Origin: Prochilodus magdalenae | Lineage: Eukaryota > Chordata > Actinopteri > Characiformes > Prochilodontidae | Length of the DNA: 64,000 nt | Assembly (NCBI GenBank): GCA_024036415.1 | Contig: JAMWET010007193.1 | Coordinates: forward strand, 15,001 to 79,000 | Direction: 5' to 3' | Part shown: positions 1 to 9,922 of the stretch, piece after piece | Layout: each line of letters begins with the position of its first letter | Numbering within the stretch: position 1 is the first letter of the stretch | Translations under genes and position numbers: made by a program | Notes under the pieces: model-generated | Told to the model about the DNA's origin: nothing | The model's database searches: none | The model's input: the letters and a program-made list of their open reading frames with translations, nothing else

Positions 1-115
1 ACATACTTTAGTACTGTTACTCTCCATACTTAAGTACATCTGAGGTAGATACTTTAGTACTGTTACTATCCATACTTAAGTACATCTGAAGGGACATACC
101 TTAGTACTGTTACTC
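1..115 (-). repeat. 47-bp satellite, partial array of about 2.4 units
   Basis: The units match, in reverse complement, the 47-bp satellite that fills 54171-55215. Shared blocks are TACTTTAGTACTGTTACTC and CATACTTAAGTACATCTGA. The array is cut by the window edge, so its true length is unknown. It ends at about 115 in CAGTGGAGGTCTA, which is also the junction sequence of the 54-kb array. Confidence 0.9.
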
Positions 116-230
116 CAGTGGAGGTCTAAGGGAAGAACTGGTACTCACACTGGAGGAGGAGTTTACCTTGGGGATCTCCACTTTAACCCAAGTACATGGT
201 TTGTGGACTTCATCTACCCCTAGTTGTTCC
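116..230 (+). repeat. Satellite flank shared with the 54-55 kb locus
   Basis: This stretch resembles both flanks of the main 47-bp array. CAGTGGAGGTCTA and GTTTACCTTGGGGATCTCC match the reverse complement of 54118-54172. GGGGATCTCCACTTTAACCC also resembles 55350-55395 on the plus strand. The satellite therefore sits inside a larger dispersed repeat whose two sides are related in inverted orientation, perhaps a non-autonomous DNA transposon. No family name can be given. Confidence 0.6.
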
Positions 231-504
231 AGGTAGTCCCACACATTTCCAGGAGGATTCTAATCTGGGGATTTTGCGGGACAGTCCAGATGTGTGAATT
301 CTCCTGGATGTTCATCATGCCAATCAGCCATGCTTGTAACTGTGCCATGCCAATCATTTGCAGCTCTGTGAATGCAAGAACTGTCATCTTGGAATACTGG
401 GATAGGAATGTTATGGTCCAATGAGCAAAAGGCAAAACCTGGTTGTCTAGCAGCTTGGTGTAGACACAGTGGTTCACGTTTACTGTCACTTCAACCAAAG
501 CAAC
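231..504. other. Low-copy sequence, nothing recognised
   Basis: No repeat, splice context or convincing reading frame is visible. Short open frames occur on both strands without protein-like composition. Confidence 0.5.
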
Positions 505-618
505 CAAGGAGTCTTATTGGTATAGTGTAGGGTGCTTGGGCAGGCAGGGGATCAAACCCTAGGCTACAGGCTCCGAGAGGCAGAGGGGTTACCTGCTGTA
601 CTATACCAACCTCTCCAT
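505..618 (-). repeat. tRNA-derived SINE, head only
   Basis: Reverse-complemented, the stretch begins GGTTGGTATAGTACAGCAGG, continues through a B-box-like GGGTTTGATCCCC and ends ACCAATAAGACTCCTTGG. The order and the last block match the fuller SINE at 32541-32755, which has ACCAATAAGAGTCCTTGGG at the same place. The 3' tail is missing. It is a dead RNA-polymerase-III retroposon fragment, not a tRNA gene. Confidence 0.6.
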
Positions 619-1504
619 AAAAAAGTACTGCAAATAGAACGAAGCCACGGCACATGAGCCAATACCAACACACTGTCTAATACCCGACATTGGCTAGAAA
701 GACATAAACCCCCCCAGCACTGGAGTAGCAGTACTGCATATCTTGTAATTCGTTCCTGATTTATTCATGTAAATAAGCTCCGCCCTGATACCATTTAGTT
801 AGCTATGCTATCATTAGCTATGTTAAAGTTGATCCTCACTATGGGACTCCCAGTTTAAGATGATCTGCTTCAACCGGAAAACAAAGATACAATCACACAG
901 CACGGCTGCTACTTACAGGCTGCTGTTGGGGTTGTGATGCTAATGAAGGTGGAGCTGCTCCTCTCTCCAGTCTCTTCAGGGTCAAACACTGAGCTGCTCC
1001 ATATGGTCCAAGTGTCTGGGAAACTGCCAGTGTAAGCAGACTGCAGGACTAAAGTTGTCCAGGATCCTGTTAAATATGTGGGAACTGAAGGGCCTGTTCT
1101 CCAGTTCGTTTTGGGAACTTTCCGTTCCACCTTAAATGGTCCTGTGGTTCCACTCTGGCACCTGTACAAGCTGCATTTAAGGTGGAACAGAACATTCGAT
1201 TAAGAAGCTGGTGAACAGGAAGCGTCTTCAGTCATGTACCACTCAAGGTTGGGTTCCAACATTCCCTTCCCAGCCTGGAACGCTAGATTTCTTCACATAG
1301 TCCGCAATTTTTGTTGGTGTAGCTTAGTTGTTGTGGTTGTATGTCAATTTTGGAGCTGCAAATATTAAAGAGTCTGTTCCGTAACAGTTTAGGATTTTGG
1401 AATCGACTTCCTTTTTTGGAAACGCAGGATTTCGCATTTCTCATTAAAGCTCTTGTTTTTGCCGCCTGCAGTCAAATCCTCACAACAATGTCCCAACATC
1501 TAGT
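619..1504. other. Low-copy sequence, nothing recognised
   Basis: Mixed-composition sequence with no tandem repeat or transposon signature that I can name. Open frames here are short and not protein-like. Confidence 0.45.
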
Positions 1505-1640
1505 GTTGTAAGGCCTTCCCGGTGGAATATAGGATGTTACTGCATCAAAGAAGGAACAAACTCCTCTAATCGACCCTTCATTTCCGAGGAAACGCTGGAG
1601 AAGCAAGTGTCCCCAGACTTTTGGACACTATGGGTTATGC
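1505..1640 (+). mobile_element. Tc1-like element, 3' end remnant
   Basis: The segment starts with AAGGCCTTCCCGGTGGA and a purine-rich stretch ending in ACAAACTCC, and finishes with CCCCAGACTTTTGGACACTA. In fish genomes the order 'AAGCCTTCCC ... GGACCAACTCC ... AGACTTTTGGACATAT' marks the end of the transposase frame and the terminal repeat of a common Tc1-like family. The frame is degraded. A piece of the opposite end of the same kind of element lies at 6404-6660 on the minus strand. Confidence 0.5.
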
Positions 1641-1927
1641 TCCCGATGCTGTTGAAATGGGCTTCCAAGGAACTGACAGTGCTTAATAAGACTCAGAGCG
1701 TTATCCGCCCTGCACAGTTTAAATTCTCATGCTGTTTTTTCTTCCTCACGTCAACCCTGAAAAGGAATTTTAATGGAGAATCCCCAGTGACCGTGCAACT
1801 TAGGCTGGAAAGTCTAGTTGGTCTGTAATAGTGGTCCGTAGGGAAATGACAGGCGGTGTGCTAAAAGTGGCCCGAACTGCCAGCAAATGTACTTTGTGAT
1901 GTTGGAAATTGAGCTTGGGCAGCTGCA
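1641..1927. other. Low-copy sequence, nothing recognised
   Basis: No repeat signature or splice context is visible. Confidence 0.4.
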
Positions 1928-2116
1928 TTGCCAATAAGGCGCATGGAGGTGGGTGCACTGAAGCACCGGCGAACTTGTTACGTGATCATGTACGCCGTTT
2001 TCCCTGCCAGCTTTGAGCCATCAAAGTCTATGCAAGAGCTTTGGAAAGACTTTACGTCTCCCGCACTTCGACAGCTGACCTTTCGGAGCTTTCTGCTGGG
2101 GTTTGTGTGACGGCAG
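1928..2116 (+). other. Weak candidate exon ending at a consensus splice donor
   Basis: A 60-codon open frame stops just before CGGCAG|GTGAGT at 2116/2117, which is a near-perfect splice donor. The peptide contains runs such as KSMQELWKDFTSPALRQLTF that look faintly protein-like but match no family I know. A stop six bases before the donor means that, if it is an exon, it is untranslated at its 3' end or the frame is fortuitous. No supporting acceptor was identified with confidence. Confidence 0.12.
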
Positions 2117-2389
2117 GTGAGTCTTCTGACTAATCGGAGTTGAGAAAATGAACAAATGAGGGGATTATTAAAGTAACGGTATGTGTTATTAGCGGCAGGA
2201 GTGACTGATAAGACTGTATGACCTTCAGTGCAGACCGTACGTGTAGAGCGTATATATCCAATAATATATAACTGAAAATAGGAAACAATCTACATCACAG
2301 TGACTGGACATGATTTCTAACTGAAAGAGCTTACTGATGATACAGCTAGGGTTCATTTGAGCACAGTTGAAAACATATCCACGTTATTG
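2117..2389. other. Low-copy sequence, nothing recognised
   Basis: Becomes increasingly AT-rich toward the right. No motif is recognised. Confidence 0.4.
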
Positions 2390-2775
2390 TTATCACTTAT
2401 AGGAAGGACATGTCATTACATATAGGTATCAATATGTAATAACATATATATAGAACATTAATAAGGTAATTGTAGACACATATATGTACAATATACTGTT
2501 TATGGGACATAATATCACACGTAGGTGCATAACTTTCCGGGCCTATTGCTATTACATATATATTACAGATTAATACATATAGATAACACATATGTGGCAT
2601 AACCCTAACCCGCTAACTATACATATATAGGCCTTTCACATATGAGGCATGTAGGTACTGCATATAAGTACTTACATAATAAATATAGAACATATTATTA
2701 TGTAGATATATATGTTTTTGGTCATTGGTCAAAGCTTTAGTTTATATGGAGCATATTAATAAATGTAGTCACTTA
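2390..2775. repeat. AT-rich diverged repeat
   Basis: Variants of ACATATA and CATATGGAACATATTA recur here, at 3303-3433, at 4540-4990 and at 7380-7680. The stretch 2741-2775 is homologous to 7488-7528, sharing AGCTTTAGTTTATATGG. Unit boundaries are too diverged to state a period. It forms the left half of the target that the transposon at 2776 entered. Confidence 0.6.
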
Positions 2776-3302
2776 CAGGGGTTGGACAATGAAACTGAAA
2801 CTTTTGTGAGACCACAATCATTTATTAGTATGGTGTAGGGCCTCCTTTTGCGGCCAATACAGCGTCAGTTGGTCTTGGGAATGACATATACAAGTCCTGC
2901 ACAGTGGTCAGAGGGAGTTTAAGCCATTCCTCTTGCAGGATAGTGGCCAGGTCACTACGTGATGCTGGTGGAGGTTCGTCCTTCTTGGTGGTATGCTGAC
3001 ATTACCCTGGATACCGTGGCTCTTGATACATCACAAAGACTTGCTGTCTTGGTCACAGATGCGCCAGCAAGAGGTGCACCAACAGTTTGTCCTCTTTTGA
3101 ACTCTGGTATGTCCCATAATGCTGTGTGCATTGCAGTATTTTGAGCAGAACTGTGCTCTTACCTGCTAACTGAACCTTCACACTCTGCTCTTACTGGTGC
3201 AATGTGCAGTTAATGAAGAGTGGCCACCAGGCTGGTCCAATTTAGCCATGAGACCTCCCACACTAAAATGACAGGTGTTTCAGTTTCATTGTCCAACCCC
3301 TG
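2776..3302 (-). mobile_element. Tc1-like deletion element, 527 bp, perfect terminal repeats
   Basis: The ends are a perfect 26-bp inverted repeat: CAGGGGTTGGACAATGAAAC plus CTGAAA-type continuation at 2776-2801, mirrored at 3277-3302. TA dinucleotides flank both ends (2774-2775 and 3303-3304), the target duplication expected of IS630-Tc1-mariner elements. Inside, only the last part of a transposase frame survives on the minus strand (2825-2962), followed by unrelated filler. It lacks most of the transposase and must be non-autonomous. The homologous stretch at 7488-7660 lacks the insertion. Confidence 0.92.
2825..2962 (-). pseudogene. Tc1-like transposase, carboxy-terminal fragment
   Basis: About 45 uninterrupted codons on the minus strand contain PPPASRSDLATILQEEWLKL followed by FPRPTDAVLAAKGGPTPY and stop. 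The motif 'LAAKGGPTPY-stop' and the preceding helix-rich segment are typical of the extreme carboxy-terminus of fish Tc1-like DDE transposases. The DNA-binding domains and all three catalytic acidic residues are absent because the element is internally deleted. The frame is undamaged, which fits a fairly recent insertion. Confidence 0.88.
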
Positions 3303-3433
3303 TATATGCATAAGCTATAAGGCATTTAGTTATTATATATACATGCTTTCATATAATGATATAATGAATACGGGACATGTTATCGTATAAAACCACTTAT
3401 GTAATAATTCATATGGAACCTTATTATATAATT
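3303..3433. repeat. AT-rich repeat, right half of transposon target
   Basis: TATATGCATAAG ... GGCATTTAGTTATTATATAT ... CATATGGAACCTTATTA matches 7529-7645 (TATATGCATAAG ... GACATTTAGTTATTATATGT ... CATATGGAACCTTATTA). Together with 2741-2775 it forms a diverged duplicate of 7488-7660. Confidence 0.8.
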
Positions 3434-4490
3434 ACAGTTTTTCTCAGTCGATTTGGTTCATTTCGCAGATCAGAACTGAAATTCTCAAAACTGTACATTC
3501 AGTCTCCACAACTCCGTGTCACTTGTGCACATCATACTAGTGCTTCTCATTGGGTTTCACATTTTGCGAATGCTTTTGCACGTTCATGCAAACGGTCGTG
3601 TACAATTGTCTGCTGTTTTTGCATTATCAGTTGCTCATGTCAAATTTAGCAAAATGTCCTCTACTGATTGTCTGTTGAATTGTCTTACCTCCCAAAACAT
3701 TTAGGCTTTGGGTCATTGCCTAGGTCATTACATGCAAAAGTGCTGAACCTGATGTCATAATCTCTTAGGCATAATTAGTACATTCTATGAAACTTTTTTG
3801 GTAAATTTTGGTAATGTATCCTTAATCGCTCTCAGGTGAATCTTGGCTTTCAGTAAGAAGGGGAATTTGTGAAGGTTTAGATCACCCAATGGTGAAATAG
3901 CTCTCAACAGTGTTGTTCAAAATCTTCAATCTGTAAGCATCTCCACCATTGACCAGGTTCTGAAACAACATCAGATGAGCATGAAACAGCTGTACAAAGT
4001 TCCATTTCAAAGAAATAGTGACAGGGTGAACGAGCTACAGTACCAGTATGCACAGGTAAAGCCCTTATGTATGCTGAGATATTTGCTATGGCTGAAATGT
4101 ACGTAGCTGTTTCTTTTTGCGAGGGAAGATATCCAGTGTGACGTGAATCAAAACATGTGGCCCACAAAGAGGAGCATCAGCATGTATAGAAAAGAGAACT
4201 CCATCATTTATTAAGTTGTTGTCCCGGGTTTGTTTTGAATGTTTAGATTAATTAAATTTCTAATTCTAGTTTTTTCTTTGTGTTATAGAGTGCTGCCAAA
4301 GAGTTGTCTGTGTTTCCTGAATTTCTATCTGATTTTTTTGTCAACAAATTGCAGTCCAAACAATACAGAAAAATTTAATTTCGGTCCAATTTCTTGCTGT
4401 CAGTCTCCCACATACAGCCCTGTGTAACTTTGTGCTCTGTGTAAGTTTGTATTTTGCTAGTTTCCATCAGAATTTATTAACAGTGTACAC
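3434..4490 (+). mobile_element. IS630-type transposon remnant with a transposase exon
   Basis: The segment opens with ACAGTTTTTCTCAGTCGATT, which I judge to be the 5' end because the flanking AT-rich repeat stops there. It contains a protein-like exon (3894-4055) with a consensus donor. A matching inverted repeat at the right side was not found, so the right boundary is approximate. The body is otherwise non-coding or degraded. Confidence 0.5.
3894..4055 (+). pseudogene. IS630/Tc1-like transposase exon fragment
   Basis: A 54-codon open frame reads EIALNSVVQNLQSVSISTID, then VLKQHQMSMKQLYKVPFQRN and SDRVNELQYQYAQ, ending exactly at CAG|GTAAAG. The pattern 'VSxSTIDxVLxxHxxxMKQLYxVPFxRNSDRVxxLxYxY' is what I recognise from the helix-turn-helix-to-catalytic linker of fish IS630-like transposases, which carry introns. 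The expected next exon with the aspartate motif was not found. After the acceptor-like TGTGTTATAG at 4279-4288 the frame shows no recognisable family sequence. An in-frame stop lies at about 3870, so upstream coding is lost. Confidence 0.6.
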
Positions 4491-4611
4491 TGTTGCACTG
4501 ACAACATGACATATATATATATATATATAGTTATTACAATTTGAAATATATGTGTATTACATTAAATAGCCTGTTAATAATACATGTTACATATTTTTGT
4601 TGCATATTTAT

Positions 4612-4650
<39 letters not shown>

Positions 4651-4990
4651 CTCATTAGAACCTCTACCATTTAATTTCACTAACTGGCCATTTTATTAAA
4701 TACCCCTAATTGGAAACACCTACTTTGTACATCCACTGACCGGTCACTTTATTAGAAACACCCCCTATATCAATAATCATGTTGTCATATTTTAGTAACT
4801 ACATCTATATAATACATATGGGATATTATTAGTTTTAAAACGTACATATAATAGCCTATTAATAATACATCTGTTACATGTCTTTATTGTAAGGTGATAA
4901 TTACATCTATGTGATGCATACGGAACATTATTACTATGAATCTGTACATACATTCAGATATACATACAGATACACTTCATAAAGAAAGCT
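4491..4990. repeat. AT-rich repeat with (TA)n and stray 42-bp satellite units
   Basis: (TA)n runs lie at 4511-4529 and 4614-4646. Right after the second run, 4655-4770 holds two to three diverged copies of the 42-bp satellite motif (GGCCATTTTATTAAATACC, GGTCACTTTATTAGAAACACC). The rest repeats variants of TAGCCTATTAATAATACAT and CATATGGGATATTATTAG. Confidence 0.7.
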
Positions 4991-5055
4991 CCAGTGGTAA
5001 ATACTGCTGGTCAGTACTGAGGCTACATCTGTTTACTGTAGCTGGACTTCAGCAC
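4991..5055. other. Short low-copy stretch
   Basis: Nothing recognised. Confidence 0.4.
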
Positions 5056-5290
5056 CTAAGTGATGTGGTCATCCCTGCGTCCTGTGAAGCATAAAGGATG
5101 TTTTGAGTTGGAGATGCTTGTGAAAATGTGAAAACCTTTTGTCCGGAGCGTGTAAAGCCACTCCACTCCAGCGTGAGAGCCACTTGACTCTGTGGCTTGG
5201 ATATAACAGCATGTTGTCAGGGTAGTGCTCGTCCTGCTCAAACGGAAAGTGGCAATCTGCTGGGGAATGAGGCATAAACAAAAAGTGCTG
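5056..5290 (-). other. Weak candidate coding exon beside the TG tract
   Basis: On the minus strand a pyrimidine-rich stretch and CCCCAG at about 5260 are followed by an open frame whose peptide includes DCHFPFEQDEHYPDNMLLYP and ends at a stop near 5070. The acidic/aromatic run looks more protein-like than most frames in the window. A second frame over the same DNA is also open, which weakens the case. I recognise no family. Confidence 0.15.
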
Positions 5291-5295
5291 AAAGA

Positions 5296-5665
5296 GCATG
5301 TGTGTGAGTGTGTGTAGGTGTGTGAGTGTGTTTTTGTATGCGTGTATGCGTATGTATGTTTGCATATGCGTGTGTGTATATGTGTGTATATGTGTGTGTG
5401 TGTGTATTTGTGTGTATGACTGTGGGTGTGTATGTGTGTGTTTATGGGTTTGTGTGTATGCAGGTGTGTTAACGCGCATGTGTTGTGTGTATGTGTGTGT
5501 GTGTGTGTGTGAATGCATGTGTGTATGTGTGCATGTGTGTATGGGTTTGTGTGTATGCAGGTGTGTTAACGCGCGCGTGTGTGTATGCATGTGTTTGTGT
5601 GTGTGTGTGTTTGTGTGTATGTGTGTGTGTGCATATGAGTATGTATGAGTGTGTATGTGTTTGTA

Positions 5666-5704
<39 letters not shown>

Positions 5705-6152
5705 ATGCGTGTTTGGGTGTGTGTATGCGTGTGTGAGTGTGTATGTGTGTGTGTGCGTGTGCATGTGTGTGTATGCGTGTGCGTGTGCGTGTTTGTGTGT
5801 GTGTGTGTGTGCGTGTATGCATGCGTGTGTGTGTGGGAGTGTGTGTATGTGTGTGTGTGTGTATGCGTGTTTGGGTGTGTATGTGTATGTGTGTGTGTTT
5901 GTGTGCATGTGAGTGTGTGTGTGTGCGTGTGTGTGTATGTGTATGTATGTGTCTGTGTGTGTGTATGCGTGTGTGAGTGTGTGTGTGTGTATGCGTGTGT
6001 GTGTATGTGTGTGTTTGTGTGTGTGTGTGTGAGTGTGTGTGTATGTGTGTATGTGTGTGTATGTGTGTGTGTATGTGTGTGAGTGTGTGTGTGTATGTGT
6101 GTTTGTGTGTGTGTGTATGCGTGTATGTGTGTATGCGTGTGTGTGTGTGTCG
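5296..6152 (+). repeat. TG-rich microsatellite, 0.86 kb
   Basis: Imperfect (TG)n interspersed with TATG, TGTT and GCG steps. A 97-bp higher-order element is visible: TATGGGTTTGTGTGTATGCA followed by GGTGTGTTAACGCG occurs at 5443 and again at 5540. Open frames on both strands (Cys-Val or His-Thr repeats) are by-products. The alternating purine-pyrimidine sequence can adopt Z-DNA. Confidence 0.97.
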
Positions 6153-6403
6153 AGTGGTTGTGTAACACGTATGGCCTCAGACTAATGTTAGTAGTGCGTG
6201 GGATGAAGTTTCAATTGATACTCAAATCAAAATGAGATTAAATAAAAGCATGGCAGCGAGGGGAGTTTAATTATTAATTATGTGTCTCATTATGTACCCT
6301 CACCGTACCTCCTGCCTCGGAGAACATAATCAAACCCTTCATAATCAGTTCAGTGATTTTTGAATATCAATGATGTTTCTACGAAACACATGAGATACGC
6401 TAT
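6153..6403. other. Low-copy sequence
   Basis: Nothing recognised apart from AT-rich ATTAATTATTAATTATGTG near 6270. Confidence 0.45.
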
Positions 6404-6660
6404 TATGTCCAAAAGTTTGTGGACGCTTGATTGTCCTCACCTCTTCTAAAAAAATTAAGGGTGTTAATAATATGTTTCTATCTTTGCTGCTGTAGCAGGC
6501 TCTACTCTCTAGGAAGGTCTACCCTAGATGCTGGAACATTGCTGTGAGGATTTGATTGAATTAAGCATTGACAAAAGCATTAGTGAATTTGCATGATCAG
6601 TCCTGGATCTCATCCTAAAGGTATTGGAAGAGGTTCCAACACTCCAGAGAACACCCTGGA
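6404..6660 (-). mobile_element. Tc1-like dispersed repeat, terminal fragment
   Basis: The segment begins TATGTCCAAAAGTTTGTGGAC, the terminal motif of a very common fish Tc1-like family. It continues AAGGGTGTTAATAATATG ... TTGCTGCTGTAGCAGGCTCTACTCT ... GATGCTGGAACATTGCTGTG, the order seen in that family's reverse strand. No intact frame remains. The right boundary is approximate. Confidence 0.6.
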
Positions 6661-7379
6661 GTTCCACTGCTCCACATCCCAATGAATGGGATGAATGGGA
6701 GTCTATGGGAAGAATGAGGGATGAATAAATGACACAGAGAGGAGTGTGGGTCTGTGTGGCTGAGGATTAGAGTTTGGGGATCTGCCCTGAGTGAGTACAT
6801 GCAGCTTGGTGTCTGTAGGTCAACAATAGGTTTCGAATGGTGGTGAAGATGAATGGCACTCTGTGGGATGGGAAAAAAGGACAAACGGATGAGTGCAGGT
6901 TGGATCAACATTGAATTTGTGCTTAGGGGTCTGTCCTGAGATGGACATACTGTGTTATGTAAAACGGTGTCACTCATACGAGCAGAAGTAGAAGAGATGG
7001 GGTTGTACTCCCAAACCCATTCATCCTGAATGGGAAAAAAATTAATTCGGAAGTTTTTAAGAAAACCGTATGTCGGATCAGAAAGCATGCCATCGCTAAC
7101 AACAGAGTTTGGGTCAGTGTGAAGTATCTAATTTGGCTAATTAGCTACCTTGCTTGCTAGTTAGCAACATACTGGCTAACATGTTGCAGCACATTGCTCT
7201 GTCCTGCAAGGCTTCCCCAAAATACTTAAATTACATGTAAATTTAGCAAGTTTAGCTTAGCATAAGCACTCTTTCTGTGAAAGCTAATATTCAGTAAATG
7301 CTAATAGCGGTTTCTAAAATGATGTCCGAAGGAAAACGGGGAATCCAAGTGTTCTGGTGCCAAACATTCTGGAACTTTA
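6661..7379. other. Low-copy sequence
   Basis: No recognised element. A minus-strand open frame of 157 codons covers 6615-7088 but lacks family features and crosses the end of the Tc1-like fragment, so I do not call it a gene. TAGCTAATTAGC-type short palindromes occur near 7140. Confidence 0.4.
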
Positions 7380-7689
7380 CACAGTGGAAAAACACCCAAA
7401 GTGCATATTATATTATAATACATAAATATATGCGTTCTCATATGTATGGAACATTTTTAGCACCCATAGATATTTACACTGGTTAAAAGCTTTAGTTTAT
7501 ATGGAACATATTATTAAATGTAGCCAACTATATGCATAAGATATGAGACATTTAGTTATTATATGTAGGTGCTTACATATAATGAATATGGAACATATTA
7601 TCATACACACGCAGTTATGTAATAATACATATGGAACCTTATTAGAGATATTAGAGAACCTTATTATTATATGTAATAAATTAATGTCA
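7380..7689. repeat. AT-rich repeat, paralogue of 2741-3433 without the transposon
   Basis: 7488-7645 aligns with 2741-2775 plus 3303-3425. The join AACTATATGCATAAG corresponds to the target of the 527-bp Tc1-like element. This copy is an unoccupied version of that target. Confidence 0.85.
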
Positions 7690-7811
7690 CATTTTGTTAA
7701 ACTATATAATATATATATATATATTATATAGTTTTATATATTATATTATATTATATAGTTTATATATATTATATATTATATATATTATATATTCGTTATA
7801 TATATTATATA
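7690..7811. repeat. TA-rich palindromic tract
   Basis: Runs of TATATA and TTATATAT with partial dyad symmetry lead into the inverted repeat that follows. ATTCGTTATATATATTATAT appears as a degenerate pre-copy of the next element's arm. Confidence 0.8.
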
Positions 7812-7950
7812 TTCGTTCCCTTCATAGTTTATATATATATATATATAAACTATGAAGGGAACGAAAAGACACAGGTATTCCAAAATTAATACCATATACA
7901 CTATATATACACTATATATACACTATATATAAACTCTATATATATATATA

Positions 7951-8006
<56 letters not shown>

Positions 8007-8059
8007 GTAGTGTATATGGTATTAATTTTGGAATACCTGCGTCCTTTCGTTCCCTTCAT
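7812..8059. mobile_element. MITE-like inverted repeat with (TA)n core and a nested palindrome
   Basis: Arms 7852-7903 and 8008-8059 are inverted repeats of about 52 bp with two visible mismatches (ATGAAGGGAACGAAA ... GGTATTCCAAAATTAATACC). The core is mostly (TA)n and ACTATATATAC repeats. The outer 20 bp of the left arm is itself palindromic with 7812-7831, giving a 54-bp hairpin (7812-7865). The layout suits a short inverted-repeat transposon whose end was duplicated in inverted orientation. Confidence 0.75.
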
Positions 8060-8389
8060 TCCTAAGCTCCTCTGGTTCGTGTCTACGGTTCATGTAGTTT
8101 GTTTTAAAGAGATTGTCGTTCGGTAATACAGGAGAGATAATCCTTAGCTCAGTAGTGCACTTCAAACTCCACACACACAATAGAAGTTAAGGAAATCCTC
8201 TTATGACAGCAGGGACTCTGCAGGTATCCAGCCGAGATGCAAATATCATCCATAACTGCTTACGTATCATATACTGTGGTAGATCCAGAAGCAGCTTGTT
8301 CATATACTGCTATAGCTTTTAATGGACCAGCTACACCACACGCCGGCCACGTCATTCCACCCACCTACCTCACTTTAGCGGACCCCTAC
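8060..8389. other. Low-copy sequence left of the 42-bp array
   Basis: Nothing recognised. The last ~50 bp already contain degenerate GGCCAC motifs. Confidence 0.4.
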
Positions 8390-9205
8390 TGTACACTTCT
8401 ATTGACCGGCCACTTTATCAGAAACACCTGCATTGCACTTTCCTTCACTGGCCTCTTTGTTAGAACCACTACCATGTGCTTCCACTCACTGGCCACTTTA
8501 TCAGAAACACTTACCTTGTACATTCACTAACCGGCCACTTTATTAGAAACACCTAACTTGCGCTTCTACACACAGGCCACTTTATTAGGAACACCTACCC
8601 TCTATGCCAACAACTATCTTGTGCTTTCTCTAGCGGCCACTTTATTGGAAACACCTACCTTCAACATCCACTAACAGGCCACTTTATTGGAAACACCTAC
8701 CTTCAACATCCACTAACAGGCCACTTTATTGGAAACACCTGTCTTGTACATCCTCTAACGTGGCCACTTTATCAGAAACACATACCTTGTGCTTCTACTC
8801 AATGGCCACTTTATTGGAAACACCAACTGCTTGTTTCCACAGTATGGCCACTTTATTAGAAATACCTACCTCCTACATCCACTAATCAGCCACTTTATTG
8901 GAAACACCTACCTTCTACATCCACTAATCTGCCACTTTATTGGAAACACCTACCTTCTACATCCACTAAAAGGCCACTTTATTGGAAACACTTACCTTGT
9001 GCTTCCTCTAGCGGGCCATTTTATTAGAAACACCTACCTTCTATATCCACTGACAGGCCACTTTATTGGAAACACCTACCTTCTACATCCACTAACAAGC
9101 CACTTTATTGGAAACACCTACCTTCTACATCCACTAACAGGCCACTTTATTGGAAACACCTACCTTCTACATCCACTAACGTGGCCACTTTATTAAAAAC
9201 ACCAA
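8390..9205 (+). repeat. 42-bp satellite array 1, about 19 units
   Basis: The unit is GGCCACTTTATTGGAAACAC followed by CTACCTTCTACATCCACTAACA. The first half is the block common to the arrays at 34.7 and 57.6 kb, while the second half is array-specific. The half-unit core resembles the end of a fish Tc1-like transposon. A 135-codon frame across the array arises because 42 is divisible by three. Confidence 0.95.
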
Positions 9206-9922
9206 CCCTGCATCCAACTTATGCTATATTACAGCCCATCTGCTTCAGCCCGCTCAGTGCACGCACTGCTGCATAACATTTCACTCAGAAGAGGAAGGAG
9301 TTACGACCACAGCGCTGACAGAGCGCCGTTTGTGACTGTAACGACGACATTAATCGATTACGCTCTCTCTCAAAAAGCTGAACTTACAGCGCCTCCTCCA
9401 CATTAGCACTCCTCTCAGAACTTCAAATGTCAAAGAGAGTGTTCGTTATGACTAGTACCGATAGCGTGAATCCACCGAAACCACGAGCCTTCGCCCACCG
9501 CCTGTGCGTGAGTGACTGCTAACACCTGAAACGCTGGTAATAAGATATATCCAGAACTAGCTAGCTATTTTCTGCTAATTGTCAAGAAGCTGTGGATAAA
9601 TTCATTACCACACCAAAATAACCCAAAGCTCGGCTTATGTGAGAAACATTGACATCTGGTGTATCTAAACAACGCATTACAGAAATATTCATTTAGAAGA
9701 CCCAACTGTTCTCAATTTAGCAGCTTAGTTACCGGCTGCTTATTGAAAAACCTCGCTCGCATGACGACACACTGTGCTGGGAACACACGCGACCGCGGGA
9801 GCTGCCAAAGCCGAGCAAAGCGCTTTCTCACACCATAACAGCCTCGGAGCTTCTGGGTGCAAAAGAGAGGAAACTGAGGAGACTCCCCCCTCAACCCATC
9901 GACCCCCCACACACAGACACAC

